Source: Lachnospiraceae bacterium
GTDB lineage: Bacteria > Bacillota > Clostridia > Lachnospirales > Lachnospiraceae
DNA: 64,000 nt
Direction of reading: 5' to 3'
NCBI GenBank assembly: GCA_910574805.1
Contig: CAJTCV010000018.1
Location: forward strand, 20,981 to 84,980
Part shown: one piece after another, positions 6,118-13,114 of the stretch
Numbering within the stretch: the stretch's first letter is position 1
Layout: each line of letters starts with the position of its first letter
Notes under the pieces: model-generated
What the model was told of the DNA's origin: nothing
What the model saw: only the letters and a program-made list of their open reading frames with translations
Database searches by the model: none
Program-made: the position numbers and the translations under genes

Positions 6118-6387
6118 ATGCTGGCAGAAGATGTAAGAAAGCTGGAAAGCGAAAAAGAGCGCCTGTTGGAAGAAAATAAGGAACTGTTAGTCCTACTTGG
6201 AGACGAGCCGCCGAAGCCGATGAACTGTGGATGCTGTGCGCACTTTATGCAGCACTACATAAAGATTGGAATAAGCAACTACATGGAGACATATGCCGGG
6301 CATTGCGTGCATGGGAGGACGGTAAATAAAAAGCCGGATGGAAAAACCTGTCGGTATTTTGAATTTGGCAGGCGTAGGACTTTCTGA
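6118..6387 (+). CDS. Conserved cassette protein, copy 1: coiled coil plus Cys motif
   Basis: 89 aa. Residues 1-30 form a coiled coil (EDVRKLESEKERLLEENKEL). Residues 36-41 (MNCGCC) and two later Cys (AGHCVHG, KTCRYFEFG) could bind a metal. The start at 6118 follows AAGGAGGGGCAAG; an upstream in-frame start is less likely. Copies at 6894 and 8025 differ by only a few bases, while everything between them differs. Unknown function; being the constant output of three differently controlled promoters, it is the natural candidate effector of the locus. Confidence 0.8.
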   Translation: MLAEDVRKLESEKERLLEENKELLVLLGDEPPKPMNCGCCAHFMQHYIKIGISNYMETYAGHCVHGRTVNKKPDGKTCRYFEFGRRRTF

Positions 6388-6413
6388 ATAAATGAAGAAA
6401 GAAAGGGAAGGGC

Positions 6414-6629
6414 ATGGCAAGAGAAAGGCTGAAGGAAGCCCGCCAGAAGGCGGGCATGACGCAACAGCAAATGGCTGATAAGTTAGACATTGGATTAAGG
6501 CACTATAAAAAGATAGAAAGTGGCGAGACACTCGGAAGCATACCTTTATGGGATGATATAGAAGATATTCTGAAAATTAATCAGCGCGTTTTGCGAGAAA
6601 TTCATCTCGACAAAGAAGATAATCCGTAG
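6414..6629 (+). CDS. XRE regulator with conserved N-half, variable C-half (cassette 2)
   Basis: 71 aa. Shares MARERLKEARQKAGMTQQQ with the copies at 5633 and 7190, then diverges (MADKLDIGLRHYKKIESGET). It is 26 bp downstream of the constant Cys gene and so probably co-transcribed with it. Its last 53 bp overlap the converging repressor gene at 6577. Confidence 0.78.
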   Translation: MARERLKEARQKAGMTQQQMADKLDIGLRHYKKIESGETLGSIPLWDDIEDILKINQRVLREIHLDKEDNP

Positions 6630-6795
6630 ATACATCCAATATATCTGCAATTTGAACAAGCCCATCAAGTGTAGGTTTAGCATCACCACTTTCATATTTA
6701 CGATAATTCCTAATTCCAGTATTTAGAGTATCAGCCATTTGCTGGGCAGTAATACCAAGTTCCTTTCGAGTTTGATTTAATCTTTTTGAAAACAT
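6577..6795 (-). CDS. XRE repressor, cassette 2
   Basis: 72 aa from the ATG at 6795 (AGGAGG upstream). HTH: MFSKRLNQTRKELGITAQQM, ADTLNTGIRNYRKYESGDAK, then LDGLVQIADILDVSTDYLL. Same architecture as the cassette-1 repressor but different recognition residues, matching its quite different operator. Faces the promoter at 6818-6846. Confidence 0.8.
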   Translation of the reverse strand: MFSKRLNQTRKELGITAQQMADTLNTGIRNYRKYESGDAKPTLDGLVQIADILDVSTDYLLCRDEFLAKRAD

Positions 6796-6817
6796 GAATA
6801 TACCTCCTAAAAATATC

Positions 6818-6878
6818 TTGACAGTGCCATAATAGTACACTATAATCAAGATATAAATAAGTGCCATAATATGGCACT
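6818..6878 (+). promoter_or_regulatory. Cassette 2 promoter with AGTGCCATA operators
   Basis: Full consensus: TTGACA (6818-6823), 17 bases, TATAAT (6841-6846). An operator AGTGCCATAATAGTACACT (6823-6841) fills the spacer. A perfect 19-bp palindrome AGTGCCATA-A-TATGGCACT lies at 6860-6878 before the ribosome site. Same two-operator geometry as cassette 1, unrelated sequence. Confidence 0.85.
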
Positions 6879-6893
6879 ATAAGGAGGGGCAAG

Positions 6894-7163
6894 ATGCTGG
6901 CAGAAGATGTAAGAAAGCTGGAAAGCGAAAAAGAGCGCCTGTTGGAAGAAAATAAGGAACTGTTAGTTCTACTTGGAGACGAGCCGCCGAAGCCGATGAA
7001 CTGTGGATGCTGTGCGCACTTTATGCAGCACTACATAAAGATTGGAATAAGCAACTACATGGAGACATATGCCGGGCATTGCGTGCATGGGAGGACGGTA
7101 AATAAAAAGCCGGATGGAAAAACCTGTCGGTATTTTGAATTTGGCAGGCGTAGGACTTTCTGA
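6894..7163 (+). CDS. Conserved cassette protein, copy 2
   Basis: 89 aa, same amino-acid sequence as the copy at 6118, with near-identical DNA. Coiled coil (residues 1-30), then CGCC and two further Cys. ATG after AAGGAGGGGCAAG. Expressed from the cassette-2 promoter and probably followed in the same transcript by the XRE gene at 7190. Confidence 0.8.
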   Translation: MLAEDVRKLESEKERLLEENKELLVLLGDEPPKPMNCGCCAHFMQHYIKIGISNYMETYAGHCVHGRTVNKKPDGKTCRYFEFGRRRTF

Positions 7164-7189
7164 ATAAATGAAGAAAGAAAGGGAAGGGC

Positions 7190-7417
7190 ATGGCAAGAGA
7201 AAGGCTGAAGGAAGCCCGCCAGAAAGCGGGCATGACACAACAGCAGATTGCAGATAAGCTTGGAATCACAATAAGGAGTTACCAGCGGATAGAGAGCGGT
7301 GAACTGTTGGGAAGTATAGCTCATTGGGATGCATTGGAAGATTTGTTTAATGTTCATCAGCGCGTATTGAGATTGGAAACATGTCTGGAGGAAGCAACGG
7401 AAAAACCTCAATCGTAG
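7190..7417 (+). CDS. XRE regulator with conserved N-half, variable C-half (cassette 3)
   Basis: 75 aa. Constant N-terminus MARERLKEARQKAGMTQQQI, then ADKLGITIRSYQRIESGELL and a private tail. Here the next gene is a plus-strand ribbon-helix-helix protein, and the converging repressor lies further on, so this cassette has gained or kept an extra gene. Confidence 0.78.
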   Translation: MARERLKEARQKAGMTQQQIADKLGITIRSYQRIESGELLGSIAHWDALEDLFNVHQRVLRLETCLEEATEKPQS

Positions 7418-7515
7418 TTTCGTCGATGATGATGATTTTGGCAAACAGAGCGGGGAGCAGATGGGCAAGTTGACTGTCTGTCAAAGCGAAGATGTCAAAA
7501 TAAAGGAAAGAAAAA

Positions 7516-7713
7516 ATGGAGAAAAATATAAGTTCAAAAGAAGTAAAAAGGGGAGTTGTGTCTACGCAAATTCGGCTTCCGGCTGAAATGCATGAATACA
7601 TAAAGCGGGAAGCCGACAGAATGGGAATCGCACAAAACGCATTTCTGATCATTCTTCTTGAACAGGGGCGCAAGCTGTGGGAAGCGAAGATCACTCATGT
7701 TCAGGAAGCGTAA
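7516..7713 (+). CDS. Ribbon-helix-helix (Arc/MetJ-like) regulator
   Basis: 65 aa. Beta strand GVVSTQIRLPAEMHEYIK followed by helices (EADRMGIAQNAFLIILLEQG) gives the RHH fold, which binds DNA as a dimer through the paired strand. GGAAAGAAAAA precedes the ATG at 7516. It converges on, and overlaps by 23 bp, a second RHH gene on the minus strand. The two together replace the XRE pair seen in cassettes 1 and 2. Confidence 0.75.
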   Translation: MEKNISSKEVKRGVVSTQIRLPAEMHEYIKREADRMGIAQNAFLIILLEQGRKLWEAKITHVQEA

Positions 7714-7879
7714 TAGCTCCCTTTTCATTTTCGTAAGCTTCGACACCAAGTTTTACAAAGTATTCAATCTGGGAATTGGTATTGCGATTTTCCTGTTTGG
7801 CAATATATTTTGTTTTTTTATATACTTCCTCATTGATTCGAATCTGAGTAGCTATTCTTCCGGGGATTGCTGCGGGCAT
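7691..7879 (-). CDS. Ribbon-helix-helix repressor, cassette 3
   Basis: 62 aa from the ATG at 7879 (GGAGGTCTATATT upstream). Strand RIATQIRINEEVYKKTKYIA, helix NRNTNSQIEYFVKLGVEAYE: an Arc-type fold. It occupies the repressor position of its cassette and faces the promoter at 7960-7988. A different DNA-binding fold serving the same output shows that the block exchanges regulators wholesale. Confidence 0.78.
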   Translation of the reverse strand: MPAAIPGRIATQIRINEEVYKKTKYIAKQENRNTNSQIEYFVKLGVEAYENEKGAITLPEHE

Positions 7880-7938
7880 AATATAGACCTCCTTGTTTAG
7901 TTGCATAATAGCACTAAATAACATCTGATGTATAGATT

Positions 7939-8008
7939 CTATTTAGTAGCTAATAGATATTGACAAAGCGAAAAGATGATTATATAATAGCTATTAGATA
8001 CTAAATAG
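7939..8008 (+). promoter_or_regulatory. Cassette 3 promoter with flanking operators
   Basis: Full consensus TTGACA (7960-7965), 17 bases, TATAAT (7983-7988). Two 21-base sites, at 7939-7959 and 7988-8008, are inverted copies of each other with a few mismatches (shared CTATTTAGTA/TACTAAATAG ends). They bracket the promoter, as expected for a cooperatively binding RHH repressor. Confidence 0.8.
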
Positions 8009-8024
8009 AAAGGAGAAAATAAAG

Positions 8025-8294
8025 ATGCTGGCAGAAGATGTAAGAAAGCTGGAAAGCGAAAAAGAGCGCCTGTTGGAAGAAAATAAGGAACTGTTAGTTC
8101 TACTTGGAGACGAGCCGCCGAAGCCGATGAACTGTGGATGCTGTGCGCACTTTATGCAGCACTACATAAAGATTGGAATAAGCAACTACATGGAGACATA
8201 TGCCGGGCATTGCGTGCATGGGAGGACGGTAAATAAAAAGCCGGATGGAAAAACCTGTCGGTATTTTGAATTTGGCAGGCGTAAGACTTTCTGA
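8025..8294 (+). CDS. Conserved cassette protein, copy 3
   Basis: 89 aa, one substitution near the C-terminus relative to the other copies (RRKTF for RRRTF). Here the constant block ends at about 8297, right after the stop codon. No XRE gene follows, so this is the distal end of the array. Confidence 0.8.
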   Translation: MLAEDVRKLESEKERLLEENKELLVLLGDEPPKPMNCGCCAHFMQHYIKIGISNYMETYAGHCVHGRTVNKKPDGKTCRYFEFGRRKTF

Positions 8295-8348
8295 ATAAGT
8301 GGAAGCGGATAAAGAGCGGAGAAGTCAGAAACAGTACAGGAGGAAAAC

Positions 8349-8729
8349 ATGCAAAAAACAGACCGGAAAATAGAGTTATTAGGAAAGCTCCAGGAAGAGC
8401 TGGACAGAAGAACACAGGTGGAAGAGGAAGCTGTCAGGCTGATCAGTAATGGTGAATGTGAAAAAGCCTGTGAACTGTTGAGTACGCTTGATGACAGTAT
8501 TGTGAAATCGATCAGGCAGGAGCTGGATCAGTTGGATGCAGATGCAGCAAAGGGAAATAAAGAGAAATATAAGAAAGGTTTTTGGGATAGAGTAGAGTAC
8601 TTGGCGAAACTGTTTTGGGAAGGTAAATGGTCAGAAAGGATTGACAATTTGTGTTTAGCGATATTCTGGCCAGTACTTATTCTTTGGTGTATAGCGGCAC
8701 TGGTCAGAATTATCCTTTGCTTTTTATAA
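8349..8729 (+). CDS. Coiled-coil membrane-anchored hypothetical protein
   Basis: 126 aa. An N-terminal helical region (KIELLGKLQEELDRRTQVEE) is followed by a C-terminal hydrophobic helix (LAIFWPVLILWCIAALVRII, residues 103-122), so it is tail-anchored with a cytoplasmic coiled coil. ATG after CAGGAGGAAAAC. No family recognised; such topology is common among phage exclusion proteins, but that is only suggestive. Confidence 0.6.
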   Translation: MQKTDRKIELLGKLQEELDRRTQVEEEAVRLISNGECEKACELLSTLDDSIVKSIRQELDQLDADAAKGNKEKYKKGFWDRVEYLAKLFWEGKWSERIDNLCLAIFWPVLILWCIAALVRIILCFL

Positions 8730-8829
8730 AGACCGTATAAGTATTTCCTGAAGCGTTGCTGACATTTCAGAAAGTTCTTTGCCAGGCGAACAGGGGAATA
8801 TTCAGGAAAGACAGAAGGGAGGTGAGCGG

Positions 8830-8982
8830 ATGAGGACAGAGAACAGGCAGCAGGAGCCCCGGAAGGATGTAAGTGCAGGAAGCTTCCTGCTGGAAAAGAA
8901 TCATAGAGATGATACAGATCTGGTAAAAATCTGCCGGAGTTATGCAGGAGCAGTATGTCAGAAAGATCAGAAAAAGGCATGA
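8830..8982 (+). CDS. Small hypothetical protein
   Basis: 50 aa from the ATG at 8830, chosen over an upstream ATG because GAAGGGAGGTGAGCGG precedes it. Polar, with two Cys near the end (VKICRSYAGAVC). Unknown. Confidence 0.45.
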   Translation: MRTENRQQEPRKDVSAGSFLLEKNHRDDTDLVKICRSYAGAVCQKDQKKA

Positions 8983-9085
8983 ATGAATCCCGGCGCTGCA
9001 GTAGCCGGGATTCGAAGAAAACAACAGGAAAAATGTACAACCGGTGAGACATATATTTAGGTGACATGGAAACGGGAGCGGAAAA

Positions 9086-9268
9086 ATGAGGGTAATGGAA
9101 TTCAAAATTGGGAATTCACAGATTATTTTTAATGATGCAAGTCTGGAATTTCGGACAGAGGAAGAACGCAACGGAGTGTTCCAGAGGTTTTCCAATATCG
9201 CTTATGGGGAGCTTCTCAGGCAGCAGGCAGCTAAAGAAAAGAAAGAAAAAGCTGCAGATGCCAAATAA
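9086..9268 (+). CDS. Small hypothetical protein
   Basis: 60 aa, MRVMEFKIGNSQIIFNDASL then a Lys/Glu-rich helical tail. GGGAGCGG upstream. Reads like a short early phage protein; no family recognised. Confidence 0.5.
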   Translation: MRVMEFKIGNSQIIFNDASLEFRTEEERNGVFQRFSNIAYGELLRQQAAKEKKEKAADAK

Positions 9269-9352
9269 ACGATTGGCGGTAATCGCTGCAGCAGTCGTCG
9301 AGACCTGCATATGGAGCGCAGATCCCGGCCACTGAGAAGGAAAGGAGGAATC

Positions 9353-9688
9353 GTGGGAAGAGAGTTTTACTGGGAGGATCGCGGGACAGGCGGTTGTCCG
9401 GATCTGTCTGTGCTGTATGGACCGGAGCCCCATATGATCGCAGCAGTCATCACGCTGGATCGTGGGATCCCGGAAATGCAGGATGGATGCTGGCGGGTGA
9501 TGAGTAATGAATACCGCAGTCTGAACCTGGAGGAACCGGATACATCGTTGTCACTGAAGCAGATCAAAAACCGGACACTGATCCGCCTGGATCAGGAGCT
9601 GAAAGACAGACAGGAACAGATCGAAGAGGACAGGTCCGGCATACACGGCCTGCTGTTTGCGGATCTTCCGGATGATCCATATGAATGA
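9353..9688 (+). CDS. Hypothetical early phage protein
   Basis: 111 aa from a GTG at 9353, preceded by GGAAAGGAGGAATC; the longer frame from 9311 lacks a ribosome site. Begins VGREFYWEDRGTGGCPDLSV. Mixed alpha/beta composition, acidic C-terminus. Function unknown. Confidence 0.55.
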   Translation: MGREFYWEDRGTGGCPDLSVLYGPEPHMIAAVITLDRGIPEMQDGCWRVMSNEYRSLNLEEPDTSLSLKQIKNRTLIRLDQELKDRQEQIEEDRSGIHGLLFADLPDDPYE

Positions 9689-9718
9689 TTAATACAGAAA
9701 TCTGAAGGAGGACGTAAG

Positions 9719-10006
9719 ATGGGAAGACCAGGGGATTCGTTTGGGACCTGTGCATATTGCGGAAAACAGATCCTGTGGATCCGGACGAAGGCGGGAAAGA
9801 ATATGCCTGTAGATCCGGTGCTGATCAGCTACTGTGTACCGAAGGACGGAAGGAAGGGAGCGGAAAAGATCGTGACCCCGGCAGGAGAAGTGATCTGTGC
9901 GGACAGGGCGGATTACAGCCGGGAAGAGGGGATCGGCTATATATCGCACTTTGCTTCCTGCAGGAAAAGAGAAAGGTCAGGTGGGGATCATGGAGGAAGA
10001 GATTGA
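9719..10006 (+). CDS. Zinc-ribbon-like early phage protein
   Basis: 95 aa. The N-terminal CAYCGKQILWIRTKAGKNMP motif is recurrent in Firmicute prophages; later Cys residues (SYCVPK, FASCRKRE) complete a possible zinc site. GGAGGACGTAAG precedes the ATG. Its 3' end overlaps the recombinase start at 9990, so they are translationally linked. Confidence 0.65.
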   Translation: MGRPGDSFGTCAYCGKQILWIRTKAGKNMPVDPVLISYCVPKDGRKGAEKIVTPAGEVICADRADYSREEGIGYISHFASCRKRERSGGDHGGRD

Positions 10007-10805
10007 GGCATTCAGAAAATATCTGATGGATCTGGAGCGATCGGAAAATACCATCAGCGCCTACATATGGTCCATCCGGATCTTTTTTCGCCAGTATCGG
10101 GAGATTAACCGGGAAAATATGCTGGAGTTCAAAAGGCGGCAGCTGGAACAGTGGAAGCCGAAGACGGCATGTAACAGAGTCGTGGCCCTGAATCAGTTCT
10201 GCATGTTTCTTGGACATGCGGAATACTGCGTAAAGGGAATCAGAATTCATCAGAGCGCTTCCGTGGAAAATGTAATTTCCATCGAAGAGTACAGGCAGCT
10301 TCTTGCCGGACTGAAAAGAGACGGAAACGAAAGAGGATACTGGCTGATCAGCTTCCTTGCGCATACGGGCGCGCGGGTGAGTGAATTTGTCCGCCTGACA
10401 GGAGACGGGCTTACGGTTGGATACTGCGAGATGTGGAGCAAGGGGAAAATGCGCCGGATCTATATTCCTCAGTCTCTGATCCGAAGGAGCCGGAAGTATT
10501 TTCAACGGTATTTTCAGGAAACGGATACGGATCTGCTGTTTGTGAACCGGCAGGGCAGCAGGCTTACCAGCAGGGGCATTGATGCCAGTATCAGGCGCTG
10601 GGCAAAAAAGTACGGGATCCGGAAAGAGGTGGCGCATCCGCATTCTTTCCGTCATCTGTTTGCCATTGAATTTCTGAAAAAGAATTCCAATATTGCACTG
10701 CTGGCTGATCTGATGGGACATTCCAGCGTGAGCACCACGTCCATTTATCTGAAGCTGAGCCGTGAAGAGCAGATGCGGCAGTTTAATGATGCTTCGGACT
10801 GGTAA
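9990..10805 (+). CDS. Xer-like tyrosine recombinase
   Basis: 271 aa. N-terminal SAM-like core-binding domain (YLMDLERSENTISAYIWSIR) and C-terminal catalytic domain with all residues visible: Arg in HTGARVSEF, Lys in MWSKGKMRRI, His-x-x-Arg in HPHSFRHLF, His in LMGHSSVSTTSIY and the Tyr nucleophile in the same motif. It sits among early genes rather than at a prophage end, so dimer resolution, or inversion of the fibre segment at 35.9 kb, are as plausible as integration. The start at 9990 is inside the preceding gene. Confidence 0.85.
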   Translation: MEEEIEAFRKYLMDLERSENTISAYIWSIRIFFRQYREINRENMLEFKRRQLEQWKPKTACNRVVALNQFCMFLGHAEYCVKGIRIHQSASVENVISIEEYRQLLAGLKRDGNERGYWLISFLAHTGARVSEFVRLTGDGLTVGYCEMWSKGKMRRIYIPQSLIRRSRKYFQRYFQETDTDLLFVNRQGSRLTSRGIDASIRRWAKKYGIRKEVAHPHSFRHLFAIEFLKKNSNIALLADLMGHSSVSTTSIYLKLSREEQMRQFNDASDW

Positions 10806-10872
10806 CGTGTCAGTGGTCGCAGGGGCGGAGGGAGGGGCATTCAGAATCCGGAAGAGATCAGCAGGAATCATC

Positions 10873-10893
10873 ATAATATATCACAATATATCA
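10873..10893. promoter_or_regulatory. Candidate tubC/TubR-binding repeats
   Basis: Two tandem AATATATCA motifs, 10 bp apart (10875-10892), in the short gap before the TubR-like gene. Iterated sites spaced one helical turn apart are what TubR-type proteins bind. Only two are visible, so this is tentative. Confidence 0.35.
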
Positions 10894-10918
10894 GAGATAC
10901 GCAGAGAGGAAGGGGTGT

Positions 10919-11194
10919 ATGAACAGGCTGGGATTTATTTTTCTTTCCATCCTGAGAGAGAACGATGCAACAAGCAGGCTTTCATCCATGACGGTGCGGG
11001 AGCTCTTGCTTGCGGAGGATTTCGGGGTGAAGGAAAACACATTATTTAAAAAGGCCAGGGAATTTGAAAAGCGCGGCTATGTCGGCCGGGGCCTCAAAGA
11101 GGGGCGCGCTGCTACATTTTACATTACGGCAGCAGGCAGCGAATACCTGGAAGATCTGAGATACGAGGAAAAGGAAAGGAGGATCAGGTCGTGA
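10919..11194 (+). CDS. TubR-like winged-helix adaptor
   Basis: 91 aa. A winged helix-turn-helix: SSMTVRELLLAEDFGVKENT, LFKKAREFEKRGYVGRGLKE, wing GRAATFYITAAGSEYL. It overlaps the tubulin-like gene by 4 bp (GTGA), so the two are translationally coupled. In plasmid and phage partition systems a small wHTH of this size, encoded just before TubZ, binds the centromere and links it to the TubZ filament. The fold is clear; the TubR role rests on context. Confidence 0.68.
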   Translation: MNRLGFIFLSILRENDATSRLSSMTVRELLLAEDFGVKENTLFKKAREFEKRGYVGRGLKEGRAATFYITAAGSEYLEDLRYEEKERRIRS

Positions 11195-12222
11195 AAGACA
11201 GGATTTCTTTTGTAGCAGTAGGACAGGCCGGTGGCAATATCGGCAGGCTTTTTGAACAGAGGGGATTTTCCGTGCTGTATATCAATACCTCACAGGAGGA
11301 TCTTGATACGCTGGAAAATGCAAAGTTCAAATATCATATACCGGGTGGAGAGGGGTGCAATAAGGACCGCCATAAAGCGAAGCAGCTGATCATTGATGAT
11401 TTTGACAATATTGCATCAGAGATTGATGCGAAGGTACGGGCGGAGCTGACCTTTGTGGTATTTGCCAGCGGCGGCGGAACCGGATCGGGAGCCGGTCCGA
11501 TGCTGATGGATCTTCTGATCGACGAAGGAAAGCACATCGGGGCCGTTACAGTTATTCCGGCGCCGGAGGAAAGCGTAAAGTCACACATTAATGCCTACGA
11601 ATGCTTTTCAGAGCTGACAGAGATTGCCGGGACAGCGGCATGCTTTATCATCGATAACGGAAACGGGGAGAAAATCTGCCTGAATGAGACCTTTGTGGAC
11701 GCTTTTACAGCATTTCTGGAGATCCCGGAGAAGCACAGGAGTATCAGGGGCAATATCGACCGTGCGGAGATTCTGGAGACGCTGAAGGCGCATGGTATGG
11801 CAGTAGTGGTCAGCAGCGGGGCGACAGAGAGCGCAGAAGTCATTCAGGCGCTCCAGAGCGGCGTCTCAGCGCCTGCGGAGGCGGACCGTGCCGTGAAGTA
11901 TATTGCGGCGTCCCTTGCCGGTAATGCGCGGATGATGGATCTGGAGAAGGCAGTTGGGGTGCCCATTGATAATTTCCAGACATTTAACGGGGAAGAGACC
12001 ATCTGCTGTATATCCGGACTGACCTATCCTCAGACACGCCTGGATGCGGTATATGAAAAAGTCTCTGAGAACCGGGAGCTGATCCGGAAGAATCTGGCTG
12101 CTACGAGAGAAACCGGTCTGAAGAAGGGAGTGAATTTCCTTGAGGAGATGGATCCGCCGAGGAAAAAACCGGAAGGAAAAAAACCGCAGTCCAGGCGCGA
12201 CATCATGAGCAGATATCTGTAG
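11191..12222 (+). CDS. tubZ: Tubulin/FtsZ-like GTPase (TubZ/PhuZ type)
   Basis: 343 aa. GTP-binding features of the tubulin superfamily are plain: GQAGGNIG at residues 11-18 and the signature GGGTGSG at 94-100, then a helical C-terminal domain. There is no FtsZ C-terminal membrane or FtsA-binding peptide; it ends in a basic tail (PRKKPEGKKPQSRRDIMSRY) like TubZ tails that contact TubR-DNA. GTG start. It would form cytoplasmic filaments that segregate or position phage DNA. Such pairs are typical of plasmid-like prophages, so an extrachromosomal phase is suggested. Confidence 0.85.
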   Translation: MKDRISFVAVGQAGGNIGRLFEQRGFSVLYINTSQEDLDTLENAKFKYHIPGGEGCNKDRHKAKQLIIDDFDNIASEIDAKVRAELTFVVFASGGGTGSGAGPMLMDLLIDEGKHIGAVTVIPAPEESVKSHINAYECFSELTEIAGTAACFIIDNGNGEKICLNETFVDAFTAFLEIPEKHRSIRGNIDRAEILETLKAHGMAVVVSSGATESAEVIQALQSGVSAPAEADRAVKYIAASLAGNARMMDLEKAVGVPIDNFQTFNGEETICCISGLTYPQTRLDAVYEKVSENRELIRKNLAATRETGLKKGVNFLEEMDPPRKKPEGKKPQSRRDIMSRYL

Positions 12223-12234
12223 ACGGAGGTGTAT

Positions 12235-12333
12235 ATGAATGGACATATCCCGCTCCGTGTTCCCGGTCTGCTGCCGGGAACACGGAGCAGAAAAATATGG
12301 ATAAAAGATTATGAGTGGGCATATAAAGATTGA
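12235..12333 (+). CDS. Possible 32-aa ORF spanning the hairpin
   Basis: MNGHIPLRVPGLLPGTRSRK is read through the hairpin at 12252-12288, from an ATG with GGAGGTGTAT in front. It overlaps the start of the next gene. The good ribosome site supports translation; the hairpin-derived sequence argues that it may be fortuitous. Confidence 0.3.
   Translation: MNGHIPLRVPGLLPGTRSRKIWIKDYEWAYKD
12252..12288. other. Perfect 15-bp hairpin between tubZ-like and replication genes
   Basis: GCTCCGTGTTCCCGG pairs perfectly with CCGGGAACACGGAGC across a 7-base loop. No U-run follows, so it is not a standard terminator. Candidate replication-origin element, RNA-processing site or attenuator. Confidence 0.6.
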
Positions 12334-13114
12334 CCGCAGGATTCTGGCATGGGAGTGGTACAGAGAGAAGCATACCTTCAAACTTTTCATCCATCTGATC
12401 CTCAGGGCAAACTGGAGGGACGGAAGATTTCAGGGTGTGGAGATTCCCCGCGGATCTCTTGCATCTTCCTACCAGAATCTGGCCGGCGAGACCGGTCTTT
12501 CCATTCAGAACGTAAGAACAGCAGTAAAGAACCTGAAAAAGACCGGAGAGCTAACAGTCATCCGACACACAAAATTCAGCGTATTTACAGTAAAAAACTA
12601 TGATAAGTATCAGACACCCAACACAGAAAGTAACATGGATTCAACAGGCGATCAACAGGCATCTAACATTCAACTAACAACAATAGAAGAAAAGAAAGAA
12701 GGAAAGAAGGAAAGAAGGGAAAGAGAGGGGCAGTTCGCCCCGCCCACACTTGAGGATGTGAACAGATATTGTCGGGAGAATGGACTGGTGGTGGATGCAG
12801 AACGTTTTTTTGATCATTATTCGTCCCGGAACTGGATGTCGGGAAGGAACAGGATCAGCGACTGGAAGGAGAAGCTGCGCGACTGGGACAGGCAGGACAG
12901 GAAAAAGGACAGGGAGCTGCGGGCTACGGGGTTCAGTAATTTTGAGCAGCGTGAATATGACATGCATGAGCTGGAGCGGCAGCTGTTGCAGAGTCAGGAA
13001 GCGGTGCTGCAGGAGCCTGCTGCCCATAAGTTTCCCGTCACACAGGAGGAGGCGAAAGGAGGGGGCGGATATGGCGGCAGAGATCCGGGGAGTCCTGAAG
13101 TATCCGGGGAGTAA
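12311..13114 (+). CDS. DnaD-like phage replication initiator
   Basis: 267 aa. N-terminal winged-helix part (KIDRRILAWEWYREKHTFKL through SIQNVRTAVKNLKKTGEL) resembles phage replication organisers. A charged linker (EEKKEGKKERREREG) leads to a C-terminal motif (TLEDVNRYCRENG, then FFDHYSSRNWMSGRNRISDW) shared by many such proteins. It should bind the phage origin and recruit the host helicase; no helicase or loader gene is adjacent, so it would rely on host DnaC/DnaI. It overlaps the methylase gene start by 44 bp. Confidence 0.75.
   Translation: MSGHIKIDRRILAWEWYREKHTFKLFIHLILRANWRDGRFQGVEIPRGSLASSYQNLAGETGLSIQNVRTAVKNLKKTGELTVIRHTKFSVFTVKNYDKYQTPNTESNMDSTGDQQASNIQLTTIEEKKEGKKERREREGQFAPPTLEDVNRYCRENGLVVDAERFFDHYSSRNWMSGRNRISDWKEKLRDWDRQDRKKDRELRATGFSNFEQREYDMHELERQLLQSQEAVLQEPAAHKFPVTQEEAKGGGGYGGRDPGSPEVSGE

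Larger units (their letters stand above)
5592..8300 (+). repeat. Tandem switch-cassette array with near-identical blocks
   Basis: Near-identical DNA recurs at 5591-5710 (partial), 6110-6480, 6885-7262 and 8025-8297 (partial). The full block is a Cys-containing coiled-coil gene, a short linker (ATGAAGAAAGAAAGGGAAGG), and the first 25 or so codons of an XRE gene. Between blocks lie wholly different segments: the XRE C-terminus, a convergent repressor gene on the minus strand, and a divergent promoter with its own operator. The architecture is block, variable repressor, block, variable repressor. Confidence 0.85.

Noticed and set aside
9825..10874. 349-codon minus-strand ORF opposite the recombinase
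   Set aside because: Antisense to a recombinase with a complete catalytic set; no recognisable protein character.
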